This document shows positions 34,353-42,970 of a stretch of 64,000 nucleotides of DNA, piece by piece. The position numbers were made by a program, and so were the translations under genes. The stretch's first letter is position 1. Every line of letters begins with the position of its first letter. The notes below the pieces were generated by a model, which saw only the letters and a list, made by a program, of their open reading frames with translations, ran no database searches and was not told the DNA's origin. The DNA is from Lentzea xinjiangensis (GTDB lineage: Bacteria; Actinomycetota; Actinomycetes; Mycobacteriales; Pseudonocardiaceae): positions 78,819-142,818 of the forward strand of contig NZ_FOFR01000007.1 in the NCBI RefSeq assembly GCF_900110955.1, read 5' to 3'.

Positions 34353-35801
34353 GTGACGATCAGTCCGGCGAGCACTGTCCTCATCGTGCAGACGTCCACC
34401 TACCGCCGACCGGCGACGGTCACCACCGAAGCCCCGCACCTCCTGCGCTGGACGGGTTTCGGTGGTTCCGCGCTGCTGACCGCCGGCGCCTGGGCGGTGA
34501 CGGCCGGCTCCGGGCCGGTCGCACTGGGAGCCGCGGTCGCCGGAGCCGGGCTCGTCGTGCTGGCCTGGGCGCTGCTCGGCCGCACCCGGCCCGGCCCGTC
34601 GTGGCTGCGGCGGACGCTCGCGTGGTGGTGTGGGCCGCTGGTGGTCGCGCCGCCGCTGTTCAGCGCGGACGTGTTCAGCTACCTCGCGCAGGGGGAGGTG
34701 GCGGCGCGCGGGCTCGACCCCAACGTGGTGAGCCCGGCGGCCGGGGCGAGCGCGGAGGCGGTGGCCCGCGTCGGTGTGTACTGGCGCGAGACGCCATCGC
34801 CGTACGGGCCGCTGTTCAGCACGGTCGAGCGGGCGATCACCAGCCTCACCGGCGGGGACCCGGTGGTGGGCATCGCGCTGCACCGGCTGGTCGCGGTGCT
34901 CGGTCTGCTGCTCGTCGTGTGGGCCGTGCCGCGCCTTGCGGCGTGGGCCGGTGTGGAGGAACGCACGGCGTTATGGCTGGGCGTGCTGAACCCGTTGGTG
35001 CTTTGGCACCTCATCGGCGGTGTCCACAACGACGCGCTGATGCTGGGCCTCATGTTGTCGGGCACGGTCATCGCGCTGCACGCGTTGCCGGAGCTCAAGT
35101 GGTGGAACTTCACGGCCGGTGTCGTGCTCGTCGGGCTCGGGGCACAGGTCAAGCTGCCCGCACTGGTCGCGCTCGCCGTCGTGGGCACCGCGCTGGCGCG
35201 CCGCCTGGGCGGGGGACTGGCCCGGCTGCTCGTCGCCGGGACCGGCATGGTCGCGGCCGCTGTCGTCGTGTCGGTCGTGACGTCGCTGGCCGGGGGAGCC
35301 GGCTTCGGGTGGGTGCGGGCGCTCGGCACCCCGTCGAAGGTCAACAGCTGGCTGGCGCCGACCAACTGGCCGGGCTTCCTGGCGGGTGCGGTGGCGGGCC
35401 CGGAAACCGGTCAGGCGATGATTTCCTCGGCACGGATCGCGGGGCTCGTGCTGATCCTCTGTGGAATCGCCGTGGTGGTGCACCGGCAGTTGCGCGGCGG
35501 GGTCTCCGAGGTGACGGCGCTGGGAATGATGATGAGCCTGATCGTGGTGCTGGGACCGGTGGTCCAGCCGTGGTACCTGCTGTGGGCGGTGCTGCCGCTG
35601 GCCGCCTGCCTGCCGCCCGGCCCGTGGCGGACGAGGGTCGCGGTCCTGGCGGGGGTGTTCGCACTGCTGGTGCCGCCGCTCGCGGGCAACTTCACCGGCC
35701 GCGTCGCGGAGCTGGTCGCGGCCTACGTGCTCGGAGGCGCGCTGGTCGGCGGCGCGTACCTGGTGCTGCGCCGGACGCGGGTGTCCGTTGCGCGGGCCTG
35801 A
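34353..35801 (+). CDS. mptB: MptB-like polyprenol-phosphate-mannose alpha-1,6-mannosyltransferase
   Basis: 482 residues, start GTG 34353 (an in-frame GTG at the MQTSTYRR codons is an alternative). About a dozen membrane helices make it a GT-C enzyme. FSADVFSYLAQGEVAARGLDPN in the first large loop carries the acidic residue expected for catalysis, followed by SPYGPLFS and GGVHNDALM, all typical of the MptA/MptB group. These elongate the lipomannan or lipoglycan mannan core outside the membrane using polyprenyl-phosphate mannose. It overlaps the next gene by 14 bp, linking envelope glycolipid and lipoprotein maturation functions. Confidence 0.82.
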   Translation: MTISPASTVLIVQTSTYRRPATVTTEAPHLLRWTGFGGSALLTAGAWAVTAGSGPVALGAAVAGAGLVVLAWALLGRTRPGPSWLRRTLAWWCGPLVVAPPLFSADVFSYLAQGEVAARGLDPNVVSPAAGASAEAVARVGVYWRETPSPYGPLFSTVERAITSLTGGDPVVGIALHRLVAVLGLLLVVWAVPRLAAWAGVEERTALWLGVLNPLVLWHLIGGVHNDALMLGLMLSGTVIALHALPELKWWNFTAGVVLVGLGAQVKLPALVALAVVGTALARRLGGGLARLLVAGTGMVAAAVVVSVVTSLAGGAGFGWVRALGTPSKVNSWLAPTNWPGFLAGAVAGPETGQAMISSARIAGLVLILCGIAVVVHRQLRGGVSEVTALGMMMSLIVVLGPVVQPWYLLWAVLPLAACLPPGPWRTRVAVLAGVFALLVPPLAGNFTGRVAELVAAYVLGGALVGGAYLVLRRTRVSVARA

Positions 35802-37266
35802 CCTCGCCCGGTACGGCGCGGCCGCGGTCGCCGGTGGCGCGCTGGCGCTGAGCTTCCCGCCGCGCACGCTCTGGTGGCTCGCCGTTCCGGCGTTCGTGGT
35901 GCTGTGGCTGACGTTGCGCGATGTGGGCGCACGTCGCGCGGCCGGGCTGGGGTTCGGGTTCGGGCTGGCGTTCTTCCTGCCGCACCTGTGGTGGATCCAG
36001 CACTTCCTCGGCGCCGACTTCGGGCCGTGGCCGTGGCTGGTGCTCTCGGCGTTGATGGCGCTGTTCTTCTCCGCGGTGCTGGCGTTCGTGCCGCTGGTCT
36101 CCCGGCTGCCTGCCGCGCCGGTGTGGGTGGCGTTGCTGTTCGTGCTGCAGGAGACGGCGCGCGGGCTGGTCCCGTTCAACGGCTTCCCGTGGGGCAGGGT
36201 GGCGTTCGGGCAGGTCGACGGCCCGTTCGCACGGCTGGCGGTGGTCGGCGGCGCGCCGCTGGTGACCTTCGCGGTGGTCGTCACCGGCTTCGGGCTCGCC
36301 GCGTGGCTGCCCCGGCCGGCGCGGTGGCGGCGCGGCTGGGCGGTGCTGCCGTTCGCCGCCGCCCTCGCGCTCGGGCCGCTGGTCGCGGTCGACGCCCAGG
36401 ACGGTCAGCGGACCGTCGCGGTGGTGCAGGGCAACGCCCCGGACATCGGGCTGGACCTGCTCACCGCCCAGGGCACGTTGCGCGCCAACCACCTGCGCAA
36501 GACCGCCGAGCTGGCGGCACTGGTGCGGGGCGGGTCGCTGCCGCGGCCGGACCTGGTGGTGTGGCCGGAGAGCTCGACCAGGACGACGGACAGCGACCCG
36601 GTGCTCGACCGCGCCATCACCGACCTCGGCGTGCCGACGCTGGTCAGCGCGTTGCGCGACGGGCAGAACGCGGTCATCGCCTGGCAGCCCGGCACGGGCG
36701 CGGGGGAGTCGTACGCGAAGCAGGAGCTCGTGCCGTTCGCCGAGCACATCCCGCTGCGCCCGCTCGCCCGGCTGGTGACGCCGTTCGCGGACCAGTCCGA
36801 CCTCGAGGCGGGCACCGACCCCGGCGTGCTCGACGTCGCCGGCACGCGGGTGGGCGTCGGCATCTGCTACGAGGTGGCGTACGACTACGTCCTGCGGGAG
36901 AGCGCGGCCGCGGGTGCCCGGGTGCTGGTCGTGCCGACGAACAACGCCTGGTACGGCCGCGGCGAGATGACCTACCAGCAGCTCGCGATGGCCCGCCTGC
37001 GCGCCGTCGAGCACGGGCGGGCCGTCGTGGTCGCGGCGATCAGCGGCGTGAGCGCGGTGGTGCGCCCGGACGGCAGCGTCGTGAGCTCGACCGGGATGTT
37101 CACCGACGACCTGCTGGTGGAGACCGTGCCGCTGCGCTCGGAGCTGACCTTCGCCACGAGGTTCGGCGGCGCGATCCACGTCCTGCTCACCGGCGCCGCG
37201 TTCGCCGCCTGTGCCGCGGGGGTGTGGACGCGCCGCCGCGCCTCAGCCGGTGCCGAGCAGGGCTGA
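35788..37266 (+). CDS. lnt: Apolipoprotein N-acyltransferase
   Basis: 492 residues with a TTG start overlapping the MptB gene. Six or so N-terminal helices precede a nitrilase-like extracytoplasmic domain with the triad: Glu in VWPESST (about 260), Lys in YAKQELVPF (about 310), Cys in VGICYEVAY (about 359). A last helix follows at 465-483. Lnt adds the third acyl chain to mature lipoproteins using phospholipid. In mycobacteria Lnt can be linked to polyprenyl-phosphate mannose synthesis, which fits its mannosyltransferase neighbour. Its 3' end overlaps the convergent regulator gene by 24 bp. Confidence 0.9.
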   Translation: MRGPDLARYGAAAVAGGALALSFPPRTLWWLAVPAFVVLWLTLRDVGARRAAGLGFGFGLAFFLPHLWWIQHFLGADFGPWPWLVLSALMALFFSAVLAFVPLVSRLPAAPVWVALLFVLQETARGLVPFNGFPWGRVAFGQVDGPFARLAVVGGAPLVTFAVVVTGFGLAAWLPRPARWRRGWAVLPFAAALALGPLVAVDAQDGQRTVAVVQGNAPDIGLDLLTAQGTLRANHLRKTAELAALVRGGSLPRPDLVVWPESSTRTTDSDPVLDRAITDLGVPTLVSALRDGQNAVIAWQPGTGAGESYAKQELVPFAEHIPLRPLARLVTPFADQSDLEAGTDPGVLDVAGTRVGVGICYEVAYDYVLRESAAAGARVLVVPTNNAWYGRGEMTYQQLAMARLRAVEHGRAVVVAAISGVSAVVRPDGSVVSSTGMFTDDLLVETVPLRSELTFATRFGGAIHVLLTGAAFAACAAGVWTRRRASAGAEQG

Positions 37267-38223
37267 GCCGAGCACCGTCCGCTGGTGCAGCACCGACAGC
37301 CCCTGCCGCCGCGTCGTCAGCAGTCCCGCCTCCCGCATCACGGTGGTGTGGCGGCTGACCGACGACGGCGAGATGCCGAGCCGCTCCGCCAGCTCGGTGG
37401 TCGTCGCCCCGGCACCCACCGCGGCCAGCACCGCCGACCGCGTCGTCCCGAGCAACGCCGCCAGCGCCCCGTCCTGCCGGCGTCCGCTCGCGAGCTGCCG
37501 CTGCCACGTCCAGTCGTGGTGCAGCGGGTAGACCACGGTGGGCGGCAGGCCCGGATCGGCGAAGGCGACCGGCGTGCGGCGGCAGAAGTACGACGGCACC
37601 AGCCGCAGCCCACGCCCGTTGAGGTGCAGGTCGCGGTCGTAGGCGTACTGGACCTCCAGAACTGGCGGCCGCCAGTTCATCAAGGGCCACATGCCCCGCA
37701 GCAGCGTCTCGACGGAGCCGGCCACCCCGGTCCGGTGCAGCCGGTCCGTCTCGACCGCCTCGTCGATCAGGTCGCCGTACGGCTGGACCACCGCGGCGTG
37801 GTAGCGGGCCATCGACTCGGTGAGCTCCAGCAACGACGCCCCGTCGCCCGCCGCCAGCGGACGCGTCCACGCCGGAGTCGGGCTGACGCCCTCCAGCCGC
37901 GCGAACTCGTCCTTGAGCCGCTGCCGCGGTGTCGACCGGATCGCGTCGAGAGCGCTGCCCAGTCCCTGAGCGCCTTCCGGCGGCGTCAGGAAGTCCGGGA
38001 AGTACGGACCGAGCGGCGTGAGCACCGACCACATGCGCACACCGGAGCTGATCACCCGCCGGTCGCCGTCGCGCCGGATGTGGCGCAGCCAGGGCTGCAG
38101 CACCAGCCAGCCGTCCGGCTCGGTCAGCCGGCGCCAGCTGAACACCATCTCCCAGAGCGGGTCCACCCTTTCCGCTACCTGCGTTCGCTCCAGATCACCA
38201 GCGGAAAAATGGATGCGCAACAC
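37243..38223 (-). CDS. DUF5937-type transcriptional regulator with C-terminal ArsR-like HTH
   Basis: 326 residues from GTG 38223, RBS GGGGAGG 5 bp upstream. The first 250 residues look like a ligand or interaction domain (MLRIHFSAGDLERTQVAE at the N-terminus). A winged helix follows near 275-315: TTTELAERLGISPSSVSRH, then TTVMREAGLL. It is divergent from the glycosyltransferase across 214 bp containing the TTCAGTGTTGACTAAA element, so it may control that gene and itself (inference). Confidence 0.78.
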   Translation of the reverse strand: MLRIHFSAGDLERTQVAERVDPLWEMVFSWRRLTEPDGWLVLQPWLRHIRRDGDRRVISSGVRMWSVLTPLGPYFPDFLTPPEGAQGLGSALDAIRSTPRQRLKDEFARLEGVSPTPAWTRPLAAGDGASLLELTESMARYHAAVVQPYGDLIDEAVETDRLHRTGVAGSVETLLRGMWPLMNWRPPVLEVQYAYDRDLHLNGRGLRLVPSYFCRRTPVAFADPGLPPTVVYPLHHDWTWQRQLASGRRQDGALAALLGTTRSAVLAAVGAGATTTELAERLGISPSSVSRHTTVMREAGLLTTRRQGLSVLHQRTVLGSALLGTG

Positions 38224-38353
38224 AGCAACCTCCCCAGGCCAGGTCACCACGAATCACAGTACCGGTCGTGTCACTCCGCCGAACTCCGCAACGGGACCGG
38301 TCACGTGGTGCCGGTCGGCTCCGCCGCGGGTCGTGCGCTTTATAAAGATAATG

Positions 38354-38374
38354 ACTTCAGTGTTGACTAAAATT
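38354..38374 (+). promoter_or_regulatory. Promoter-like element TTCAGTGTTGACTAAA before the glycosyltransferase
   Basis: An AT-rich island in GC-rich DNA. TTGACT (38363-38368) is a plausible -35; 17 bp later GAGTAAT offers a weak -10. The 16-base core recurs exactly at 54135 and for 11 bases at 50462, always upstream of a plus-strand gene. It could be promoter plus the operator of a shared regulator. Confidence 0.5.
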
Positions 38375-38437
38375 AAACTTCTACGAGTAATGCGGAACGA
38401 GAACCCCGCGGTCCCGAAGATCGCTAGGGTCGGGGAG

Positions 38438-39553
38438 GTGCGCATCCTGTTCTCGTGCCGTCCCGCCCACGGACACCTGTTCCCGCTGGTACCGCTGGCC
38501 AGAGCGGCCAGAGGGGCCGGTCACGAGGTCGTCTTCGCGACGGGCCCGAGCTTCCTGCGGCACGTCCGCGACCTCGGCTTCGAGGCGCACGCGGCGGGCA
38601 TCTCGATCGAGGAGGCCGAGACCGAGGCACGCCGGCGGCACGGTGACGGCGACGTCGTCCCGCTGATGATCACCATGTTCGCCGACGTGCTCCCGCGGGC
38701 GACGTCCGCCGACCTCGCGGCGCTGCTGCCGCGGGTGAAGCCGGACCTGGTCGTCTACGAGCAGAGCGACATCGGCGCCGTGAAGGCGGCCGGGGAAGCC
38801 GGGATCCCCTTCGTGTCGCACGTGATCGGCCGGTCGATGCCCCCACCGGTCCTCGAGGTCGCCGCCCCGGAGATGGCGTGGTTGTGGGACGGCACGCCGC
38901 CCGCCGACCCGATGCTGGGCGACACCGCGATCGACATCTGGCCGGACGCCGTGCGCGATCGGGCGGTCGCCGCGCTGCCCACGGTGATCAGGCAACGGCC
39001 GGTGGCGTTCGACCTGGACGTGCCGATGCCGGAGCTGAGCGGGAAACCGCTGGTGTACCTCACTCTCGGCACGGTGGCGTTCGGTGCGGTGGACGTCCTG
39101 CGGGCCGCGGTCGACGGGCTGGCGGGACTGCCGGTGGACGTCCTGGTGGCGGCCGGGCCCGGCGATCCCGCGCTGCTGGGGGAGGTGCCGGGCAACGTGC
39201 ACGTCACGGGGTTCGTGCCGCAGCGGGAGGTGCTGGCGCGGGCGAGCCTCGTGGTGCACCACGGCGGGAGCGGCACGGTGCTCGGGACGCTGGCGGCGGG
39301 GCTGCCGCAGCTCGTGCTGCCGCAGGGCGCCGACCAGTTCGTGAACGCCGACGTGCTGGCCGAGACCGGTGCGGGCGCGAAGCTCGTCGGGCAGGAGGTC
39401 ACCGCCGACGCGGTCGCCCTGGCGGCGGGCCGTCTGCTCGACGACCCGGCCGCGCGGGAGGTCGCGGTGCGGGTGGCGGCCGAGATCGCGGCCATGCCGG
39501 ACCCGGCCGCCGTCGTCGTGCGGCTCACGGAACTGGTGCGGGAGAGAGTGTGA
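38438..39553 (+). CDS. MGT-family glycosyltransferase (GT-B)
   Basis: 371 residues from GTG 38438; ATG 38390 is in frame but sits where the promoter -10 is expected. The N-terminus MRILFSCRPAHGHLFPL and the C-terminal HHGGSGTVLGTLAAGLPQ with GADQFVNA (about 270-310) are the acceptor loop and nucleotide-sugar motif of macrolide-type glycosyltransferases. They glycosylate small molecules, often antibiotics, for activation or inactivation. It lies about 8 kb beyond the assembly line and may or may not belong to it. The 3' end overlaps the antiporter remnant by 29 bp on the other strand. Confidence 0.85.
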   Translation: MRILFSCRPAHGHLFPLVPLARAARGAGHEVVFATGPSFLRHVRDLGFEAHAAGISIEEAETEARRRHGDGDVVPLMITMFADVLPRATSADLAALLPRVKPDLVVYEQSDIGAVKAAGEAGIPFVSHVIGRSMPPPVLEVAAPEMAWLWDGTPPADPMLGDTAIDIWPDAVRDRAVAALPTVIRQRPVAFDLDVPMPELSGKPLVYLTLGTVAFGAVDVLRAAVDGLAGLPVDVLVAAGPGDPALLGEVPGNVHVTGFVPQREVLARASLVVHHGGSGTVLGTLAAGLPQLVLPQGADQFVNADVLAETGAGAKLVGQEVTADAVALAAGRLLDDPAAREVAVRVAAEIAAMPDPAAVVVRLTELVRERV

Positions 39554-39890
39554 CGTCGGTCTGGGCCTCCAGGTGCGCGGGCAGCGACGCGCGGTAGATC
39601 GGCATGGCGGCGGCCGTGGTGACGATCGCGACGGCGACGAGGATCGCGAACATCTCCGGCGTCACCAGGTCGTAGGCCAGGCCGATGTTGATGAAGATCA
39701 GGATCATCAGGCCGCGGGCGTTCATCAGCCCGCCGACGGCGGACGCGTAGCGCCAGGAGTAGCCCTGGGCCCTCACCACCAGGCCGCAGCCGAGGTACTT
39801 GCCGGCGAACGCGGCGAGCATGATGACCGCGAGCGGGAACCACAGCGCCCCGCCCGCGCCGAAGCCGGAAACCTGGGTGTTGAGGCCGCA
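39525..39890 (-). pseudogene. C-terminal remnant of a CPA-type cation/proton antiporter
   Basis: Only the last 120 or so residues of a roughly 400-residue antiporter remain: GLNTQVSGFGAG, then several helices including GGLMNARGLMILIFINIGLA, which matches the NARG helix of KefB/NhaP-type exchangers. The N-terminal two thirds are missing, and directly upstream is a histidine-kinase fragment in another frame, so the break lies near 39885-39895. No start suits the fragment; non-functional. Confidence 0.8.
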
Positions 39891-40182
39891 CGCCGTCGAG
39901 CTCGCGTTCCAGCTGGGCGGAGCGCAGCACGTCGTCCACGACGTCCGCGAGGCCGCGGATCGACTTCGCCAGTGCGTCGAGGTCGTCCCGCTTGTCGTCG
40001 GGCAGGTCCGCGGCGGCTGCCAGCAGCTGTGCGCGCAGGTGCGCCCGTGCGATCGGCGTGCGCAGCCCGTGGCTCGCGTCGGTGACGAACCGCCGTTGCC
40101 GCGCGAGGGCGTCCGCCAGCGGACCCACCGCGCGGCGGCTCACGCCCAGGCCGATCAGCGCCGCCACGAGCAGGCCCGCCAC
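39891..40182 (-). pseudogene. Histidine kinase remnant (last TM, linker, HisKA)
   Basis: The fragment begins inside a transmembrane helix (AGLLVAALIGLGV), passes a short linker and enters the phospho-acceptor domain, RRFVTDASHGLRTPIA, with the His kept but the following Glu changed to Gly. It breaks off after AQLERELDG; no ATPase domain follows, antiporter sequence does. Upstream it is in frame with the response-regulator remnant, separated only by a TAG. Both ends are deletion joints. Confidence 0.8.
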
Positions 40183-40431
40183 CTACCGCAGGCGCGCCAC
40201 CAGCTCCAGCCCGTCGACCACGGGCAGGCCCCGGTCGATCACCGCCACGTCGTAGGGCCGGGTGAGTGCGAGATGCAGTCCGCGCTGACCGTCGAATGCG
40301 ACGTCCACGACATATCCCTCACCGCGCAGGGCAGCCGCGAGCAACTCCGCCAGCTCGCGGTCGTCCTCGATGAGAAGTAGTCGGAAGTGGTGGACCGGCT
40401 GAAGTGGTGAAGAGCGCCGCACGCCCACCAC
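40183..40431 (-). pseudogene. Response regulator remnant (receiver N-terminal half)
   Basis: RLLLIEDDRELAELLAAAL and VAVIDRGLPVVDGLELVARLR are a receiver domain with the acidic pair and the phospho-acceptor Asp. After about 67 receiver residues it ends at a TAG, losing the rest of the domain and the DNA-binding half. The kinase remnant follows at once in the same frame, so one deletion seems to have removed the regulator's end and the kinase's start. Confidence 0.78.
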
Positions 40432-40620
40432 AATCGCACGCGATCATGCCGCTGACCAGGCCTGCCAGGTAGAGCAACAGCTTATGGACAGCTATTCCGA
40501 TTGCGCGCAAATGCGCCTGGAAGAGCCGTTGTCCCGGTATTTTTTACCGTATTCGACCATGCGGAAGTGTCGAATGTGGCGTTCGGCGGACACGGAAACC
40601 GGTAATTCAACGATAAACAT

Positions 40621-40653
40621 GTGAACGCGAGGTGTGTAATGACCTGCGTTCAC
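40621..40653 (-). terminator. Hairpin downstream of the GH20-like gene
   Basis: GTGAACGC pairs with GCGTTCAC and, after one unpaired G, AGGT with ACCT, around an 8-base loop. A further GTGAACGC copy lies at 40662. It is 18 bp past the stop of the minus-strand GH20-like gene. The adjoining 40432-40620 is AT-richer with a CGGTA/TACCG hairpin and no ORF. Confidence 0.5.
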
Positions 40654-40670
40654 GACTCGGGTGTGAACGC

Positions 40671-41462
40671 CTACCAGGCCGGCGCCACGGCGGAGGTGGT
40701 GCGCAGACCGCCCACCCAGCCGGCGGTCGCGACGGCCCGCAACCCGTCGTCACCCTCCACGAGCAGCCCGTGCGGGCCCAGCACGTCCGTGCTCCCGTCG
40801 TGCCACCGCACCGGCAGCCGGCCGTGGCGTTCCAGCAGCCCGGCGAACCTGGCACCGAGCTTGGCGTCGCCGATGTGCACCCACCGGCTCGGGAAGAGGT
40901 CCAGCAACTCGACCGTGGCGGGGCTGAGCTCGGGGACGACCGTGACGCCGTGGTCGCGCCCGTACTCGACGAGCTCGCGCAGGTGGTCGGGATCGCCGTC
41001 CGGGAAGACGTGCAGGACGTTGAGCTTGTAGGCGGCCAGCCGGTCGATGACACCGCGCATCTCGGCCGGCGGCAGCAGCGGGCTCGACACGCCGCGCCAG
41101 GCGAACGCGGGGGAGTCGCGCACGTCGGCCGCGCGGACCGCGCCGTCGCGGGTCATCAGCTGCCGGAAGGACTGGACGCCGTGCCGCAGCCCGGCCTGGG
41201 TGCCCGCGCGCAGCATCACCGCGTCGTTGCTGACCAGCAACGCGTACCCCTCGGGACCGAGGCCGCGCATGGCCGGGTCGTGCGACACCATCAGCATGCC
41301 GTCGGGCGACTCGGCCAGCAGGTAGCCGGTCTGCCGGAAGACGTGCTCGCGCAGCAACGCGGCCGCGGTGCGGGCCTGCCCGGTCACCCGCACGGTGACG
41401 TCTTCGGTCAGGACGAACGAACCCGTGCGACGGGGCGCGCTCGTGGGCGTGGGAACGATCAC
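40671..41462 (-). CDS. Short, catalytically degenerate GH20-like protein
   Basis: 263 residues, about half a normal beta-N-acetylhexosaminidase. The N-terminal GH20b-type domain is present (LVSNDAVMLRAGTQAGLRHG), then the barrel entry FAWRGVSSPLLPPAEM and DRLAAYKLNVLHVFPDGD. The chain then jumps to a late barrel segment, SRWVHIGDAKLGARFAG, where true enzymes have HIGGDE; here the catalytic Asp-Glu is lost. No signal peptide is seen. Either an internally deleted enzyme drifting to a pseudogene, or a non-catalytic sugar binder. It sits among truncated genes, favouring decay. Confidence 0.65.
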   Translation of the reverse strand: MIVPTPTSAPRRTGSFVLTEDVTVRVTGQARTAAALLREHVFRQTGYLLAESPDGMLMVSHDPAMRGLGPEGYALLVSNDAVMLRAGTQAGLRHGVQSFRQLMTRDGAVRAADVRDSPAFAWRGVSSPLLPPAEMRGVIDRLAAYKLNVLHVFPDGDPDHLRELVEYGRDHGVTVVPELSPATVELLDLFPSRWVHIGDAKLGARFAGLLERHGRLPVRWHDGSTDVLGPHGLLVEGDDGLRAVATAGWVGGLRTTSAVAPAW

Positions 41463-41496
41463 CGGTTTCCTCTCCAGCGGTCTAACGCCGGGAGGG

Positions 41497-41695
41497 TCAG
41501 GCGAGTTCCGCGAGCCGGACGCTGAACGTGGTTCCGGCCCCTGTTGTGCTGGTCACACCGACTTCGCCGCCGTGCGACTCGGCGAGCTCGCGCACGATCG
41601 CGAGCCCCAGCCCGCTGCCGCCGGTGGCGCGGGCGCGCGACCTGTCCGCGCGCCGGAACCGGTCGAACACGTGCGGCAGGTCCTCCTCGGCGATG
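41497..41695 (-). pseudogene. Histidine kinase ATPase-domain remnant
   Basis: From about IAEEDLPHVFDRFRRA through GGSGLGLAIVRELAESHGG to TTFSVRLAELA, this is the G1/G2 end of a HATPase_c domain with its normal C-terminus. Kinase similarity stops abruptly at the Ile codon near 41693, where the sequence becomes an unrelated plus-strand small ORF. It may be the missing end of the kinase whose HisKA lies at 39.9-40.2 kb, or come from another kinase. Confidence 0.75.
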
Positions 41696-41878
41696 CAGGT
41701 CGTCGACGACATGACCCCGGAGGACCTGGAAGTCCTCAACGCCCCCACCGGCAGTGCATGGTGGGCTTCGGCGTCGAATATCGGCTGCGCGCTCGCCGGG
41801 CCGGACAACGACGCCGCGTCGATCTCGCTGGGCCTGGAGCACGCCGAGAACTGCGAGATCGAGGCCTCCAAGACGTGA
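41693..41878 (+). CDS. Small ORF resembling a RiPP precursor, probably 5' truncated
   Basis: 61 residues: an acidic, leader-like start (VVDDMTPEDLEVLNAPTG) followed by a Ser/Ala/Trp-rich stretch with two cysteines (SAWWASASNIGCALAG ... ENCEIEASKT). The layout is like lanthipeptide-type leaders and cores, but no modification enzyme is nearby. It begins exactly at the breakpoint with the kinase remnant and lacks a good RBS, so the original start may be lost. No family match can be claimed. Confidence 0.35.
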   Translation: MQVVDDMTPEDLEVLNAPTGSAWWASASNIGCALAGPDNDAASISLGLEHAENCEIEASKT

Positions 41879-41935
41879 TGCCCGGTCCTGAGCGCGCGCG
41901 GAACGGGCGCACGCTCAGGGACTCCCCGGACCGGA

Positions 41936-42970
41936 TCAGGCCAGCAGGTCGCGCACCCGCGGGACCACCTGCGTCCCGTACAGCTCGATCGTCCGCATCA
42001 GCGACTCGTGCGACAGCCCGCCCATCCCGTACTTCAGGTCGAAGCGGCTGGCGCCCAGCGTCTTCATCGTGCGGGCCATCTTCGCGGCCACCGTCTCCGG
42101 CGAGCCGACGAACAGCGCGCCGTCCGGCCCGACCTCGTGCGCGTAGGACGCCGGGGTGGGGGTCGCGAACCCGCGGGTCTTGCCCAGCCGGCCGATCACC
42201 TCGAGGTAGTGCGGCCAGAACTCCTCGCGCGCCTGCTCGTCGGTCTCGGCGACGTGACCGGGGGAGTGCACGCCGACCGGCAGCGGCGCGCGGCCGAACT
42301 TCTCCAGGGCGTGCGCGTACAGCTCGGAGAACGGGGCGAACCGGGCCGGGTTGCCGCCGATGATCGCGAGCATCAGCGAGAACCCGTGCGACGCCGCGCG
42401 CACGACGGACTGCGGGCTGCCGCCCACGCCGATCCACGCCGGGAACGGCTCGGTGTGGGGCACGACGTCCTGCTCGTGCAGCGGCGCGCGGGTCTTGCCC
42501 TGCCACGTGACCGGGCCACCGGAGAGGATCTCGGCGAAGAGCTGGGTCTTCTCCTCGAAGAGGTCCTCGTAGTCGGCGAGGTCGTAGCCGAACAGCGGGA
42601 ACGAGTCCACACTGGACCCGCGGCCGAGGATGATCTCCGCGCGGCCGTCCGAGACGGCGTTCAGCGTCGAGAAGCGCTGGAACACGCGGACCGGGTCGTC
42701 CGAGCTGAGCACGGTCACGGCCGAACCCAGGTGGATGCGGGAGGTGCGGGCGGCGATCGCGGCCAGCACCACGTCGGCGGCCGAGAGCGGCATGTCCGGC
42801 GTGTGGTGCTCGCCGATGCCGAAGAAGTCCAGCCCCACCTGGTCGGCGAGCACACCCTCCTCGACGACGTTGCGGATGGTCTGGGCGTGGGTCAGCGGCG
42901 TGCCGGACGCGTCGTGCGTGACGTCGCCGAACGTGTCGAGCCCGAACGTGGTGGTGGAGGTGGTGGTCAT
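41936..42970 (-). CDS. LLM-class flavin-dependent oxidoreductase
   Basis: 344 residues of the bacterial-luciferase-like fold: GLDFFGIGEHH (about 47), LGSAVTVLSSDDPVRVFQ, EIILGRGSSVDSF and PAWIGVGGS. Such enzymes use FMNH2 or F420 for oxidation or oxygenation of small molecules. Its ATG overlaps the TGA of the upstream F420/NADP reductase-like gene, suggesting that gene's product supplies reduced cofactor. Substrate unknown. Confidence 0.85.
   Translation of the reverse strand: MTTTSTTTFGLDTFGDVTHDASGTPLTHAQTIRNVVEEGVLADQVGLDFFGIGEHHTPDMPLSAADVVLAAIAARTSRIHLGSAVTVLSSDDPVRVFQRFSTLNAVSDGRAEIILGRGSSVDSFPLFGYDLADYEDLFEEKTQLFAEILSGGPVTWQGKTRAPLHEQDVVPHTEPFPAWIGVGGSPQSVVRAASHGFSLMLAIIGGNPARFAPFSELYAHALEKFGRAPLPVGVHSPGHVAETDEQAREEFWPHYLEVIGRLGKTRGFATPTPASYAHEVGPDGALFVGSPETVAAKMARTMKTLGASRFDLKYGMGGLSHESLMRTIELYGTQVVPRVRDLLA

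Noticed and set aside
38437..39553. Glycosyltransferase as a certain member of the NRPS/PKS cluster
   Set aside because: Separated by about 8 kb of housekeeping-type genes and lacking the cluster motif; association is possible but unsupported.
39525..41880. Insertion sequence or transposon causing the scar
   Set aside because: No transposase-like ORF, no terminal inverted repeats and no target duplication that I can see.
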